Positions 16,041 through 23,947 of a DNA stretch of 34,505 nt are shown here, one piece after another; the stretch's first letter is position 1; each line of letters begins with the position of its first letter. A program made the translations under genes and the position numbers. Source of the stretch: Acidiferrobacterales bacterium (GTDB lineage: Bacteria > Pseudomonadota > Gammaproteobacteria > Acidiferrobacterales > SZUA-150); NCBI GenBank assembly GCA_947258385.1, contig CAMYII010000082.1, positions 1 to 34,505 of the forward strand, given 5' to 3'. The notes beneath the pieces were generated by a model, which was given only the letters and a program-made list of their open reading frames with translations, was not told where the DNA came from and ran no database searches.

Positions 16041-17485
16041 GAGTCTGTTCCCGTGGCGGCCAGCGGCGATTGCTGCGCCGGTTGCGTACCGGATGTTCTT
16101 TCCAATAGCTCATTGGCCGCGGCCAGGCCCGAGGCCATGGCGTGATCCATGTTGTAATACCTGAACTTCCCCGCCCGACCTGCCAGATGCAGGTTACGAA
16201 ACCGAGCAAGGTAATCACACAGCGTGTCATGGTACTCGCCATAGCCCACTTCAAACAGCGGGTAGGCGCGCGGGATTCTGACGACGACGCCCTCGATGAC
16301 CTCGTGCCGGTGGATGAACCCGAGCCTCACGAGATGCGCCACCGTGCGTTCGATCAGCGACTCATCACTCGCGCTCCAGGTATCATCGCCGCGGAAACAG
16401 AAGTGCTCCGTCACGAGCAGCGTCTGGCCTGGCGGCGCCATTTGCGCGCTCCAGTTAGTGGGTTCATGGATCCGGCCGAATGGAATCTCCGGTGAGGGAA
16501 TGTAAATCCAGGTCTGGTCGGTGACCCGTTCGCGATTGATCATTATGGTCACGACCACCAGATCTCTGTATCCAAGCCTGCAAGCGGCATCGAGGACCTC
16601 GGCAGGCGGTGCGGGGTGAAGCAGTTGCACGAGCGCCGTGATCGGGATACTGGAGATGAATTCCTTCGCGCGATAGCCGCGGTTGTGATCGGCGTTTCGG
16701 GCGATTACGCTTTGAATGCGATCCTCGCTGTGGTGGATGCGCACAATGCGGCTATTGGTATGAACCTCGTTATAACCCGCAATGGCCTCTGCAAACCGCT
16801 CGGCAATCTGCCCTATCCCCATCGGCGGATACAGGAACCCCTCGGCCAGCGTATGCTGATCGGGGCGAGCCGTTTTTAGCAAGGCGTTTTGAACGGCCTG
16901 CCTGAGGCTGAGCCCCTGAATACGCTGCTCCACCCATTCCATGCAAATGCGCTCGCACCCGATACCCCAAACCTTTTCGCTGTATTGCCTGAAAAAAATA
17001 TCAAACAGGCTGCGTCCGTAATGACGCACGACCCAGTCCTCGAGCGAAACCAGCCGGCGGTCGATCACCCGGCCTTTGAGCTGTTCCGCGGCATACTCCA
17101 ATAGGATCCTTAGCGTCTTCGAGATGCCCAGGCCGAGAAAAGCATTAACCGGTCTCAACGGATAATCAAAATATTGGTCCCCCAGCAAGATCTTGCTGGA
17201 GCGGCGAACGCTGAGCGCCTCGCCCTGCAGCAGCTCGCGGACCAGGTGCTCTATGTCAGGCTCATTGGTAATAAAGCGGTGGCCGCCCAAATCAAACCTG
17301 AAACCGCGATGATGCACCGTCCTGGCCAGGCCGCCGACACGCTCATTGCCTTCTATCACCACGGTCCGCATGCCTGAACCGGACAAGGCATAGCCGGCGG
17401 CGAGGCCGGCCAGCCCGGCACCGAGGATCACCGCCTCCTTCGTTGTATCTCCGCTGACCTCCAAGAAGTCTCTCCGGTGCGTCAA
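16037..17485 (-). CDS. FAD-dependent amine-oxidase/UDP-galactopyranose mutase-like flavoprotein
   Basis: The 482-residue product begins with an FAD-binding motif (AVILGAGLAGLAAGYALSGS, G22-x-G24-xx-G27) and EGNERVGGLARTVHHRGFRF, then DLGGHRF. The centre (RRLVSLEDWVVRHYGRSLFD, YSEKVWGI) matches the family that contains UDP-galactopyranose mutase-like and protoporphyrinogen oxidase-like proteins. The last part (HLAGRAGKFRYYNMDHAMAS) is the second FAD-contact motif; the YNMDHA version is typical of sugar-mutase-like members in glycan clusters. The TTG start is uncertain; later TTG or GTG codons up to residue 19 are possible. It is coupled to the B12-radical SAM gene. Function is most likely redox or mutase chemistry on a nucleotide sugar or lipid-linked intermediate. 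Confidence 0.85.
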   Translation of the reverse strand: MTHRRDFLEVSGDTTKEAVILGAGLAGLAAGYALSGSGMRTVVIEGNERVGGLARTVHHRGFRFDLGGHRFITNEPDIEHLVRELLQGEALSVRRSSKILLGDQYFDYPLRPVNAFLGLGISKTLRILLEYAAEQLKGRVIDRRLVSLEDWVVRHYGRSLFDIFFRQYSEKVWGIGCERICMEWVEQRIQGLSLRQAVQNALLKTARPDQHTLAEGFLYPPMGIGQIAERFAEAIAGYNEVHTNSRIVRIHHSEDRIQSVIARNADHNRGYRAKEFISSIPITALVQLLHPAPPAEVLDAACRLGYRDLVVVTIMINRERVTDQTWIYIPSPEIPFGRIHEPTNWSAQMAPPGQTLLVTEHFCFRGDDTWSASDESLIERTVAHLVRLGFIHRHEVIEGVVVRIPRAYPLFEVGYGEYHDTLCDYLARFRNLHLAGRAGKFRYYNMDHAMASGLAAANELLERTSGTQPAQQSPLAATGTDS

Positions 17486-17522
17486 GGCAGTAAGGCTATC
17501 GGCATCGACCGGCGTCGACTGC

Positions 17523-17732
17523 TTACTCGGCCGTCAAGCCTTTATAGTAGTCCTGCTCTTCCTCACTGATGCCTTCCGGGGCCGCACCCTCGGCGCCGGC
17601 GCCGTAACCTGCCGCCTCTGGCGCCTCGAAATAGCCCGGCTCCACGCCAGTAGAAGTCGATATGCTGTAGCCTGAGAGAAAACCCAGGAGTCCTGCCACT
17701 AGAACAATCGCTAGCCAAAGCCCGTTTTTCAA
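17523..17732 (-). CDS. small single-pass membrane protein, paralogue A
   Basis: The 69-residue protein uses TTG, after a strong GGAGGACAAACA. It has one N-terminal membrane segment (LWLAIVLVAGLLGFLSGYSI) and an acidic, Ala/Gly-rich tail ending EEEQDYYKGLTAE. It resembles the protein at 17887-18072: both begin MKN.LW, have GF..GYS.S at the end of the helix, and end in QDYYK.L..E. It follows TusA and transporter genes in the same direction, so a role with the sulfur importer, as a small accessory subunit, is plausible. I do not recognise the family. Confidence 0.75.
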   Translation of the reverse strand: MKNGLWLAIVLVAGLLGFLSGYSISTSTGVEPGYFEAPEAAGYGAGAEGAAPEGISEEEQDYYKGLTAE

Positions 17733-17886
17733 TGTTTGTCCTCCTTATCATCAGGCCGTTCAGATAGAGGATGGTCCGCCACTAATCCAGACGAGGATCC
17801 GACGCGGGCCGCATGCCCCGCTTGTCGCGTTACGGCGCATTGCGGGCGAGTACTGCACTGCTGCGTCGCGGCCCTCGCCACCGGCA

Positions 17887-18072
17887 TCATTCCTCTTTAA
17901 GCAAATTTTTGTAGTAGTCCTGCATGTCCTGATCGATCTCAGGCTTGATCTCGGTCTGCTCACCCTTCACCGCGCTGAGACCGACCTCGGCCATGGGCGA
18001 TACACTATAGCCCAGAAAAAAGCCCAGAAATACGGCGACTACGGTAACTACGGTCCAAAGCGTGTTCTTCAT
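17887..18072 (-). CDS. small single-pass membrane protein, paralogue B
   Basis: The 61-residue form (ATG at 18072, aligned with its paralogue at MKNTLW) has a membrane helix TVVTVVAVFLGFFLGYSVSP and a charged tail ending QDMQDYYKNLLKEE. An upstream start at 18093 would add seven residues. It sits between the TusA gene and paralogue A in one direction. The conserved C-terminal DYYK.L motif suggests a binding epitope on the periplasmic side or cytoplasm; topology is uncertain. Family not recognised. Confidence 0.75.
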   Translation of the reverse strand: MKNTLWTVVTVVAVFLGFFLGYSVSPMAEVGLSAVKGEQTEIKPEIDQDMQDYYKNLLKEE

Positions 18073-18178
18073 TGATACCCTACCTCTCCACAATAACGTT
18101 TTTCGCCGACGCCTGATCTGTATACGGCGCTACCCTTGGGCGCGCCGCCAGAACGGCGATCAACGCTCGCCGGCACAC

Positions 18179-18424
18179 TCAAGCCTTCTTGATATCCCAG
18201 ACAAACTGTCCTCCCTCTTCCTTCTTTTCAACAATCTCATCACCGGTGTTGTCACACATGGTGGCGATCGACTCCCCCGAGGACGGGTTGTCGAACACGA
18301 CTTCGACGACTTCGCCCGACTGCACCTTGGCAAGCGCCTTTTTGGTGTAGATCTGTGGATGGGGACAGACATAACCCTTCACATCGAGCATGTAAACGCC
18401 TTCGGACTTCTTTTCAAATTTCAT
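18179..18424 (-). CDS. tusA: TusA-family sulfur carrier protein
   Basis: The 81-residue form starts at the ATG at 18424, after AGGAGGTAATCTTGTT; a longer in-frame start has no support. It has the TusA fold features: LDVKGYVCPHPQI with the persulfide-carrying Cys20 in the CPxP motif, KALAKVQSGEVVEVV, and the terminal hydrophobic strand FVWDIKK. TusA-like proteins receive sulfane sulfur from rhodaneses or desulfurases and pass it to DsrE-type or other acceptors. It lies 34 bases after the YeeE/YedE transporter gene, a common pair for thiosulfate uptake. The DsrE-like genes at 22114 and 22823 are plausible partners. The symbol is used in the family sense; a specific role in tRNA thiolation is not implied. 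Confidence 0.92.
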   Translation of the reverse strand: MKFEKKSEGVYMLDVKGYVCPHPQIYTKKALAKVQSGEVVEVVFDNPSSGESIATMCDNTGDEIVEKKEEGGQFVWDIKKA

Positions 18425-18458
18425 AACAAGATTACCTCCTGCAAAAGTTGGTGGCGGC

Positions 18459-19889
18459 CTAGATTTCGGCCCCGGCAAACTCCTTCTCCATCTTTCTCGC
18501 GGTCCACCAGTTGAAGAATTTCACCCCGATGTAGGCGCCGGCGATCATGCCCAGGCCGAACAGCCACCCGGAAGCGTCGCCCTGGGAGACCCTGACGAAA
18601 AAGGCGCCGACATTACAACCAAGGCCAAGCCGCGAACCGATTCCCATCAGTATGCCCCCGATAATCGCCCAGGTCGCGAGCTCCAGGGTCGGCTTCTTGA
18701 ACTTGAACTCATTGTGCAGCAGGGCCATCACCGCCGCGCCGCCGATGAGCGCGATTGACATCCAACCGGGCGCGTTGATGAGTGGGTTCGGGATGCCGTT
18801 GGCAAAACCAAAATAGATATTGTCCATATTCTCCGCGCCGAACTTGCCGAACACCCAGCCCATCCATTGGCCTTCCTGCGTGGTCACATACCAGTACCCG
18901 GGATCAAATACGGTCCCGTTCACGGACAGGCCGGAATCGTAACCCAGCCGCTCGAAGAGCGTTCCCACGTTCTTGGCGCCGAACTTGATACGCAGGCCCT
19001 GAATCACGAACATCTGCAACCCGGCGGCGATGCCCAGTATGAGACCGGCGATGGCGGTCCTCTTGGATGCCAGGATCATGGTCCAATATCCGGCCGCTTC
19101 ATTTTTGAACGTCATGCGGGTAAGGCCTTGCTTTTTTTGTTTATTGATATAGCTGCGGCGCGACCAGAAGATATAAACGATGACCAGCAATATGGCCGCC
19201 GGTATGATCACGCCGACCAGCAGGTTGCCGAAGAACGCGCCGGCCACCGATTGATCGGACAGACCGAACATGCCGGCATAGGTGATGATCGGCTGGTCCC
19301 AGATAAAACCGGCAAGATACTGATCGAGCCAGCCGTCACCGGCATTGATGGTCTCAGGGAGGCCTTTGGCTACCGCGGACTCGTGCCAGGACTGGGGTAC
19401 GAGTTTGTTAAGAAATCCGCCGGCGGGCGCGAACAGCGCTATCGTGGTGCTGAGCGAGAGAACGACGAGCAGTGCCGAACCGTTGCCTTCGCCGGTTTTA
19501 TACAGAGAGCCCGACGCGCACCCACCCGCGAACACCATGCCCACACCGAACACAATGCCCGCAACGACGGCGTGCAGACTCGTGGGCGCCGCATGGAAGG
19601 TGCTCATCCCGGTCGCGCTCACGAAAGCGCCCACGGCGGCGAACAGCACCGTGGCGATCATGATGCCGACGAACATCCTCGGCACGCCGACGGCGAACAG
19701 ATCCCGAAACGCCGATGAGAAGCAGAATCTGCCGTATTGCAGACACATGCCGTAAATAAAACCAAACCATATGTACACGGCAATATAGAGAAAGTACTCG
19801 TTAACCGCATAGGCCCCGATACTGAGTACGCCGAAGAACCCCAGGATCCCTAAGGCCCATAACTGCCTCTTTCTTTCGCCATTATCCAT
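18459..19889 (-). CDS. YeeE/YedE-family (TsuA-like) sulfur-compound transporter
   Basis: The 476-residue membrane protein has two YeeE/YedE halves with about ten or more spans. The conserved cysteines are visible: C56 in YGRFCFSSAF, C124 in AGGCASGSLYKTGEGN and C425 in GLGCNVGAFF. In TsuA these cysteines line the path through which thiosulfate passes. The TusA gene 34 bases downstream fits the known YeeE-YeeD arrangement, where TusA takes the sulfur on the inner side. A soluble loop between residues 155 and 200 and another near 310-345 are longer than in short YeeE members. Thiosulfate is the most likely substrate; other sulfur anions cannot be excluded. Confidence 0.92.
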   Translation of the reverse strand: MDNGERKRQLWALGILGFFGVLSIGAYAVNEYFLYIAVYIWFGFIYGMCLQYGRFCFSSAFRDLFAVGVPRMFVGIMIATVLFAAVGAFVSATGMSTFHAAPTSLHAVVAGIVFGVGMVFAGGCASGSLYKTGEGNGSALLVVLSLSTTIALFAPAGGFLNKLVPQSWHESAVAKGLPETINAGDGWLDQYLAGFIWDQPIITYAGMFGLSDQSVAGAFFGNLLVGVIIPAAILLVIVYIFWSRRSYINKQKKQGLTRMTFKNEAAGYWTMILASKRTAIAGLILGIAAGLQMFVIQGLRIKFGAKNVGTLFERLGYDSGLSVNGTVFDPGYWYVTTQEGQWMGWVFGKFGAENMDNIYFGFANGIPNPLINAPGWMSIALIGGAAVMALLHNEFKFKKPTLELATWAIIGGILMGIGSRLGLGCNVGAFFVRVSQGDASGWLFGLGMIAGAYIGVKFFNWWTARKMEKEFAGAEI

Positions 19890-19940
19890 TTAAAGCACCT
19901 CTGCAGTATTTCTGTTAAAACATAAATGCCGATTCTGCGC

Positions 19941-21866
19941 TCATAGCGGCTCGTACACCTTGATTATAGTCGTATATTTAAACACCTTATGAGCTTCCAT
20001 GAGCTGCTTTGATAAGCGGTAGCCGGATCGCCGGTACCCGGCAAGTCGGTGCGCAACCTCCTCCGGCAGAACCTGGTTGGCATCACTCATAATAAGCGCT
20101 ATTGCCGTGTCGGCCCCCATGGCCCCGTCGCCGGCGTCTACGTATCGCGGGTGTTTGTATTCCCATGTGAACCGCAACGGCGACCTGGCGATGACCTCTG
20201 GCGGCGGCGGCGCAATCTGTCCATTGCTGGAATTAATCGTCTTACGCGTAAACAAATCCAAAATAGGGACCGCGACGGCCGGATTCACCGAGGTGCGCGC
20301 CTGCGGCAGCGTGATGACCTCAACCCGTTGCGCGGCAATCGAATCGAGATACTCGCCGGCCGCCTTTAGATTCGCCGCACTGGTTTGTTGCAGGAACGGC
20401 AGATAGGCAAAGAGCGCTATGACCAGCGCCGAAATCACCGCGCACGACGCTATATATCGGCGTATCTCGGGCTGCCTGATTTCCCTTAGTCCATAGGCCG
20501 CCATCAAAGCAAGCATGGGAAACGCCACCAGCACATACCTGCTGCGCTTGATATCCAGCACAACGACGAGCAATAACATCCAGCTGATGATCGCGTATTT
20601 CCAATCCCTTTTCTTCACGGCGACGTACAGAGAAAACATTGCGGCGATCGTAATATATGGGTGGATCTGAAAGAAAAACGTGGATACCAGACCCTCTTCC
20701 CAGCGTTTGAGACCTGGTAACTGATAGCTCTGAAGAAACGCAAGCTGTTCAGCGATGACGGTGAACTTCCACAGCAATATCATTGCGAACAGCGCAGCCG
20801 TACCGAGCGCTATGATGCCGGCGCGCCTGAGAATGGTCCTCCACCCGAGGTTGAGATGACACAAAACAATAACGGGGATGATGGTCAGCATGAGCCAGGC
20901 CGAGAACTTCGATAACATGGCCAGCGTAATCGCCCCGGAAGACAGCAGCAGCAGTCTGATTTCGCCACTCTTGATTGCAGCGATTGTGGCAAAGACCGCC
21001 AGGGTGAGAAAGAACATTGTCGGCACGTCCACCAGCATCAGCGGCACCTGGGTAAACAGGTAGGGCATACCCAAGAGCAATACCCCGGCATAAATCCCAA
21101 CCGTTTCATCCCACAGGGTTCTTCCAATCATATAGGTCAATACGACAGTGCCGGAGAACAGCAGCGTCGTTAGCATCTGTATGCCGATCCTGACCTCGCC
21201 AAACCAGCTGAATACCAGACCGTAAAGAAAGGGGACCAGCGGCAAGTCGGTCCACGCCGTGATCTCTCCGCCCCATTCCTGGAGGAAATAGCCTGTGCCG
21301 TAGAGCTCGAGGTGCTTCGCCTGGGTGAAATAACGGGCAGTGTCAACGATGACCTCCGGCGCCGGCCAGAAGAAGCTGGCTGCGATAAATGCCACGGAAA
21401 AAAGCAGGGGCGCCGGCTGGCGCACGGCGAATGATCTGCGGGAGAGCGCATACGCCAGCATCATACCGAGCACGAGCAGGATCATAATCTTGAACAGATC
21501 GACGTGGGCAACTGTCCACTGCCAGCTTGTCAGCCGGTTGTCATCCCATGACCGAAGAGCAAAAAGACCGAGGAATGTGACAAGCGTCAAGAGTGAGATG
21601 AGGACGATTGCGAGGACATCTTCGGTTCGCCTCGCCTTGGCGCCTTCGAGACGCGCGCCCGCCCGCCCCTGCATGATGGCGCACGCCAACGCCCGTATGG
21701 ATCCCGTTATTCCCGGGCCTCCCGTGATTGCGCGATAGTAATCTCTGGCTAAGCGAAAATATGGCCTGGGGGATATGACCGTATCGGCCTTAAACAAGCG
21801 TCGCAATGGATTCACGCTGCACATCCGCGCCCTGCGATCCACTAAAAAACCGGGTGCCGAACACAT
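19941..21866 (-). CDS. GT39/ArnT-like polytopic membrane glycosyltransferase
   Basis: The 641-residue protein starts at an ATG after GACGAGGCCATACG. It has a cytoplasmic N-terminus of about 85 residues, then about 11 membrane spans, then a soluble C-terminal region. The first periplasmic loop includes WPAPEVIVDTARYFTQAKHLELYG, with an acidic residue at the position of the catalytic Asp/Glu in PMT- and ArnT-type enzymes. PLMLVDVPTMFFLTLAV and LSKFSAWLMLTIIPV are typical of the PMT_2 family. These enzymes move a sugar from a polyprenyl phosphate onto lipid A, protein or another acceptor outside the inner membrane. It starts 27 bases after the small DsrH-like gene, in an otherwise sulfur-related run, which is unusual. 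Confidence 0.85.
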   Translation of the reverse strand: MCSAPGFLVDRRARMCSVNPLRRLFKADTVISPRPYFRLARDYYRAITGGPGITGSIRALACAIMQGRAGARLEGAKARRTEDVLAIVLISLLTLVTFLGLFALRSWDDNRLTSWQWTVAHVDLFKIMILLVLGMMLAYALSRRSFAVRQPAPLLFSVAFIAASFFWPAPEVIVDTARYFTQAKHLELYGTGYFLQEWGGEITAWTDLPLVPFLYGLVFSWFGEVRIGIQMLTTLLFSGTVVLTYMIGRTLWDETVGIYAGVLLLGMPYLFTQVPLMLVDVPTMFFLTLAVFATIAAIKSGEIRLLLLSSGAITLAMLSKFSAWLMLTIIPVIVLCHLNLGWRTILRRAGIIALGTAALFAMILLWKFTVIAEQLAFLQSYQLPGLKRWEEGLVSTFFFQIHPYITIAAMFSLYVAVKKRDWKYAIISWMLLLVVVLDIKRSRYVLVAFPMLALMAAYGLREIRQPEIRRYIASCAVISALVIALFAYLPFLQQTSAANLKAAGEYLDSIAAQRVEVITLPQARTSVNPAVAVPILDLFTRKTINSSNGQIAPPPPEVIARSPLRFTWEYKHPRYVDAGDGAMGADTAIALIMSDANQVLPEEVAHRLAGYRRSGYRLSKQLMEAHKVFKYTTIIKVYEPL

Positions 21867-21893
21867 CGTATGGCCTCGTCGCCGCCCGCCCCG

Positions 21894-22064
21894 TTACCAG
21901 GATGCGACCCTGTCGCACGAGCAAATCTTATCGACCAGGTCATCATACGATACGTCATCTTTCGTGAGATCCACGATCTCCACTTCATGTTCCTCGGATT
22001 GCACCTTAATGATCTGATCGGATAGCACACCGGGGCCGTCATTCAATATGTGAAGTATTTTCAA
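21894..22064 (-). CDS. 56-residue DsrH/TusB-like small protein
   Basis: This short reading frame starts at TTG (22064) after AAGGGTGGAAAAAT and ends at TAA (21894). Its product begins MKILHILNDGPGVLSDQII and continues with EHEVEIVDL, DDLVDKICSCDRVASW. The pattern resembles DsrH/TusB-type proteins: an N-terminal beta strand, an amphipathic helix and a terminal CD.V strand; a cysteine pair C48/C50 lies near the end. It is 49 bases downstream of the DsrE-like gene, as DsrE and DsrH neighbours often are. At 56 residues it is shorter than classical DsrH (about 95-100). Proposed role: sulfur relay; assignment by pattern only. Confidence 0.7.
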   Translation of the reverse strand: MKILHILNDGPGVLSDQIIKVQSEEHEVEIVDLTKDDVSYDDLVDKICSCDRVASW

Positions 22065-22113
22065 ATTTTTCCACCCTTACATAAAATTTGTCTTTGCCAG
22101 GAAACTGCAGCCG

Positions 22114-22416
22114 CTAGAGCACGACAACCCTGTCACAACGATTATTCATCATGGAATTGTAGAGCTGACCGCCACAGGTAATGTTCTCACCAAGCGCGTC
22201 GGTCTTGACACCGTAAGTCTTCGCGCTGTGCTCGCACAGGCTCATCGAGACCCCTTTAAGCCCAGACAGTTCGGTAAAGGAAGTGTTGTCGAGTAACCGC
22301 GTCCCTCCATCCATCGTGAAAATCTCGACGTCGTGCTCTTTTGCCAGCGCAGCCATCGTCAATCCTATGACATGGGCAAGGTGCCTATCCGTATTGACCA
22401 GAATCCCCAATTTCAT
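22114..22416 (-). CDS. DsrE-like sulfur-relay protein
   Basis: The 100-residue product starts after TGGGGATTACAGT. It has a DsrE/DsrF-type alternating fold: KLGILVNTDRHLAHVIGLTM, VEIFTMDGGTRLL, VSMSLCEHSAKTYGV, and a final DRVVVL strand. Two cysteines, in SLCEHSA and ITCGGQLYN, are candidates for the sulfur-carrying site. The gene is followed by the DsrH-like small gene. A close relative by fold lies at 22823-23095, and the two are separated by a 406-base gap with palindrome copy B. The likely role is cytoplasmic transfer of sulfane sulfur, in line with TusA and the YeeE transporter next door. Confidence 0.82.
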   Translation of the reverse strand: MKLGILVNTDRHLAHVIGLTMAALAKEHDVEIFTMDGGTRLLDNTSFTELSGLKGVSMSLCEHSAKTYGVKTDALGENITCGGQLYNSMMNNRCDRVVVL

Positions 22417-22822
22417 ACTGTAATCCCCAGTAACGCGTTGTACCGTTGGTTGACTCGATATACGCCGACGCGATTTTCCTTATCCCTGGTATTTAGACAG
22501 CAATTACACCTTGCTCGCCGGCGTTCTGAAATTCAGCAGATATATCGGGGTGCCGCAACCCCTTTTTCCCGCGCGTCGAATCATCTAAAAATACTATGGT
22601 CACAAATTGAGGAAGGAAATGATGCATTTGCATCATTTTCTGGAACCCTCAGCGCACACTCGCCAACAGGCCGCCAGCATAAGCCCTGGTCAACGCTGGC
22701 GGATGCATTCAGTGACTTGCCTCCTTGCCTTCGTCAGCATTAGACGCACATACATACCGGGAGACGGACAAATCAGGTCCCGTATTCCCGAAAGCCGGGA
22801 AAACCGCGTTTCAACAACCGAT
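22417..22822. other. gene-free interval with palindrome copy B
   Basis: No coding sequence is convincing on either strand. It carries the second copy of the palindrome seen at 12337 and a second inverted repeat, CCGCCAGC (22671-22678) with GCTGGCGG (22695-22702). It likely contains the promoter of the DsrE-like gene at 22114. Confidence 0.6.
22613..22641. repeat. imperfect palindrome, copy B of a two-copy element
   Basis: AAATGATG (22617-22624 with the preceding GG) pairs with CATCATTT (22631-22638) around CATTTG. The core GGAAATGATG-yATTTG-CATCATTT is the same as in copy A, with one changed loop base and one G:T pair in the outer stem. The copies are about 10.3 kb apart in the same orientation. 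Confidence 0.8.
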
Positions 22823-23095
22823 CTAATACGCCAGCACATGATCGTAGTCGGGGAGTTTTCGCGCAATCTCCTCGGTGGAAAGGTATTGCATATCCGTATT
22901 CTCTTTATGGTTTGAATACAGACTCATATCCATCTCCTGCAGTAATTCCACATTGAGCGCATTCTCTTCGGTTTCTTCCAGCTTCCCATCAAGAACGTAG
23001 ACATCGATAACGTCATCCATTAGCGTTAGGCCCACTGACATCCTGACAGCTTCGCTTTGCCGATCCCTCACCAGTACTGCGATCTTTTTCGTCAT
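22823..23095 (-). CDS. DsrE-like small protein
   Basis: The 90-residue product starts after AGGAAAGGGGGCGGA. Its pattern (KKIAVLVRDRQSEAVRMSVGLTLMDDVIDVYVLD, quoted in outline: strand, helix, strand) and the end STEEIARKLPDYDHVLAY fit the DsrE-like superfamily. It has no cysteine at all, unlike the neighbouring DsrE-like protein, so it cannot carry sulfur on a cysteine itself and may be a structural partner in a heteromer. It stands 46 bases after the PAS-LuxR gene in the same direction; a 12-base palindrome ATCAAATTTGAT lies between them (23116-23127). Confidence 0.78.
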   Translation of the reverse strand: MTKKIAVLVRDRQSEAVRMSVGLTLMDDVIDVYVLDGKLEETEENALNVELLQEMDMSLYSNHKENTDMQYLSTEEIARKLPDYDHVLAY

Positions 23096-23141
23096 TCCGC
23101 CCCCTTTCCTGAAACATCAAATTTGATAACTTGAGCGATCT

Positions 23142-23783
23142 CTACACGAGATTATTCCGGTAAGCATAGGCGACGGTCTCCACCTGGCTGTGGACTCCTA
23201 GCTTCGCCTGGATATGCTGCAAGTGATTGCGCACGGTGACGGGGCTGATGTTGAGTAACTTGGAAATCACCGAGGTCGCGAGACCTTCGGCCAACAATTC
23301 GACGACCTCCTGTTCCCGTGCGGTTAACAGGCCAGTTCTGTGGTCGCGGTCCTCGTTTTCCCCAACCCCATCGCGTATTACCTTAGCGGAAGGATATTCC
23401 AGGGCCTCCAAGGTATCCGAGGCCTCCCCGCGGTGCAGCAAGTGCACACAGGTCCACATATCCTTCTGCCGGGAAGGTACCAGAAGGATACTAACGGAGA
23501 GATTCAGTTCTTCGCCGTGGGTGTCGGAAACCCGGAGCGGAAACGTCCTCGGCGCGTTGCAGCCTTCGGTTAACCGCGCCACACAACATCCTCCACGGCA
23601 AAAAGTATCCCCGAAGGTATCCTTCCCTCGCACAACTTCACTGCAGGGTCGTCCGGTCGCCACCTTGGAGGAGATTCCGAACAACTGCTCGCAGGCCGTA
23701 TTCCAGAAAATAATCCGCTGCTTCGCGTCAACCGCGAAAACCCCATCGACCGACTGCAAAAACAGCTCTGAAAGATTCGGCAT
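23142..23783 (-). CDS. PAS-LuxR family transcriptional regulator with Cys-rich PAS domain
   Basis: I chose the ATG at 23783 because AGAGGACGAGTCC precedes it at ideal spacing; ATGs at 23813 and 23837 are alternatives. The 213-residue protein has an N-terminal PAS domain (LFLQSVDGVFAVDAKQRIIF, WNTACEQLFG) and a C-terminal LuxR helix-turn-helix (LLTAREQEVVELLAEGLATS, ISPVTVRNHLQHIQAKLGVHS). The PAS domain carries six cysteines (31, 47, 62, 66, 67, 75), four of them in CRGGCCVARLTEGC, suggesting a redox, Fe-S or thiol/persulfide sensor (inference). The adjacent DsrE-like gene and the sulfur genes are likely targets. An FNR-type box lies about 150 bases upstream. Confidence 0.9.
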   Translation of the reverse strand: MPNLSELFLQSVDGVFAVDAKQRIIFWNTACEQLFGISSKVATGRPCSEVVRGKDTFGDTFCRGGCCVARLTEGCNAPRTFPLRVSDTHGEELNLSVSILLVPSRQKDMWTCVHLLHRGEASDTLEALEYPSAKVIRDGVGENEDRDHRTGLLTAREQEVVELLAEGLATSVISKLLNISPVTVRNHLQHIQAKLGVHSQVETVAYAYRNNLV

Positions 23784-23933
23784 GGACTCGTCCTCTGTGT
23801 TCTTCTGTTTCATGGATGCTGGATTCCCTCCCTCCATTTCCTCGCCAAACGACTGGCGGTCGCACAGCGAATTACCCTAGCCGCAAGCTCAGGTATCAAA
23901 CATTAAAGTACCTGAAAGTCCTCTTTAACATCT

Positions 23934-23947
23934 TTGATATATATCAA
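23934..23947. promoter_or_regulatory. perfect FNR-type box
   Basis: TTGATATATATCAA is an exact TTGAT-N4-ATCAA palindrome in an AT-rich stretch upstream of the PAS-LuxR gene. It suggests oxygen-dependent control of that regulator and perhaps of the DsrE-like gene behind it. Confidence 0.65.

Noticed and set aside
22607-22915. Plus-strand 102-residue frame over palindrome copy B
   Set aside because: It runs into the antisense of the DsrE-like gene and begins inside the palindrome.
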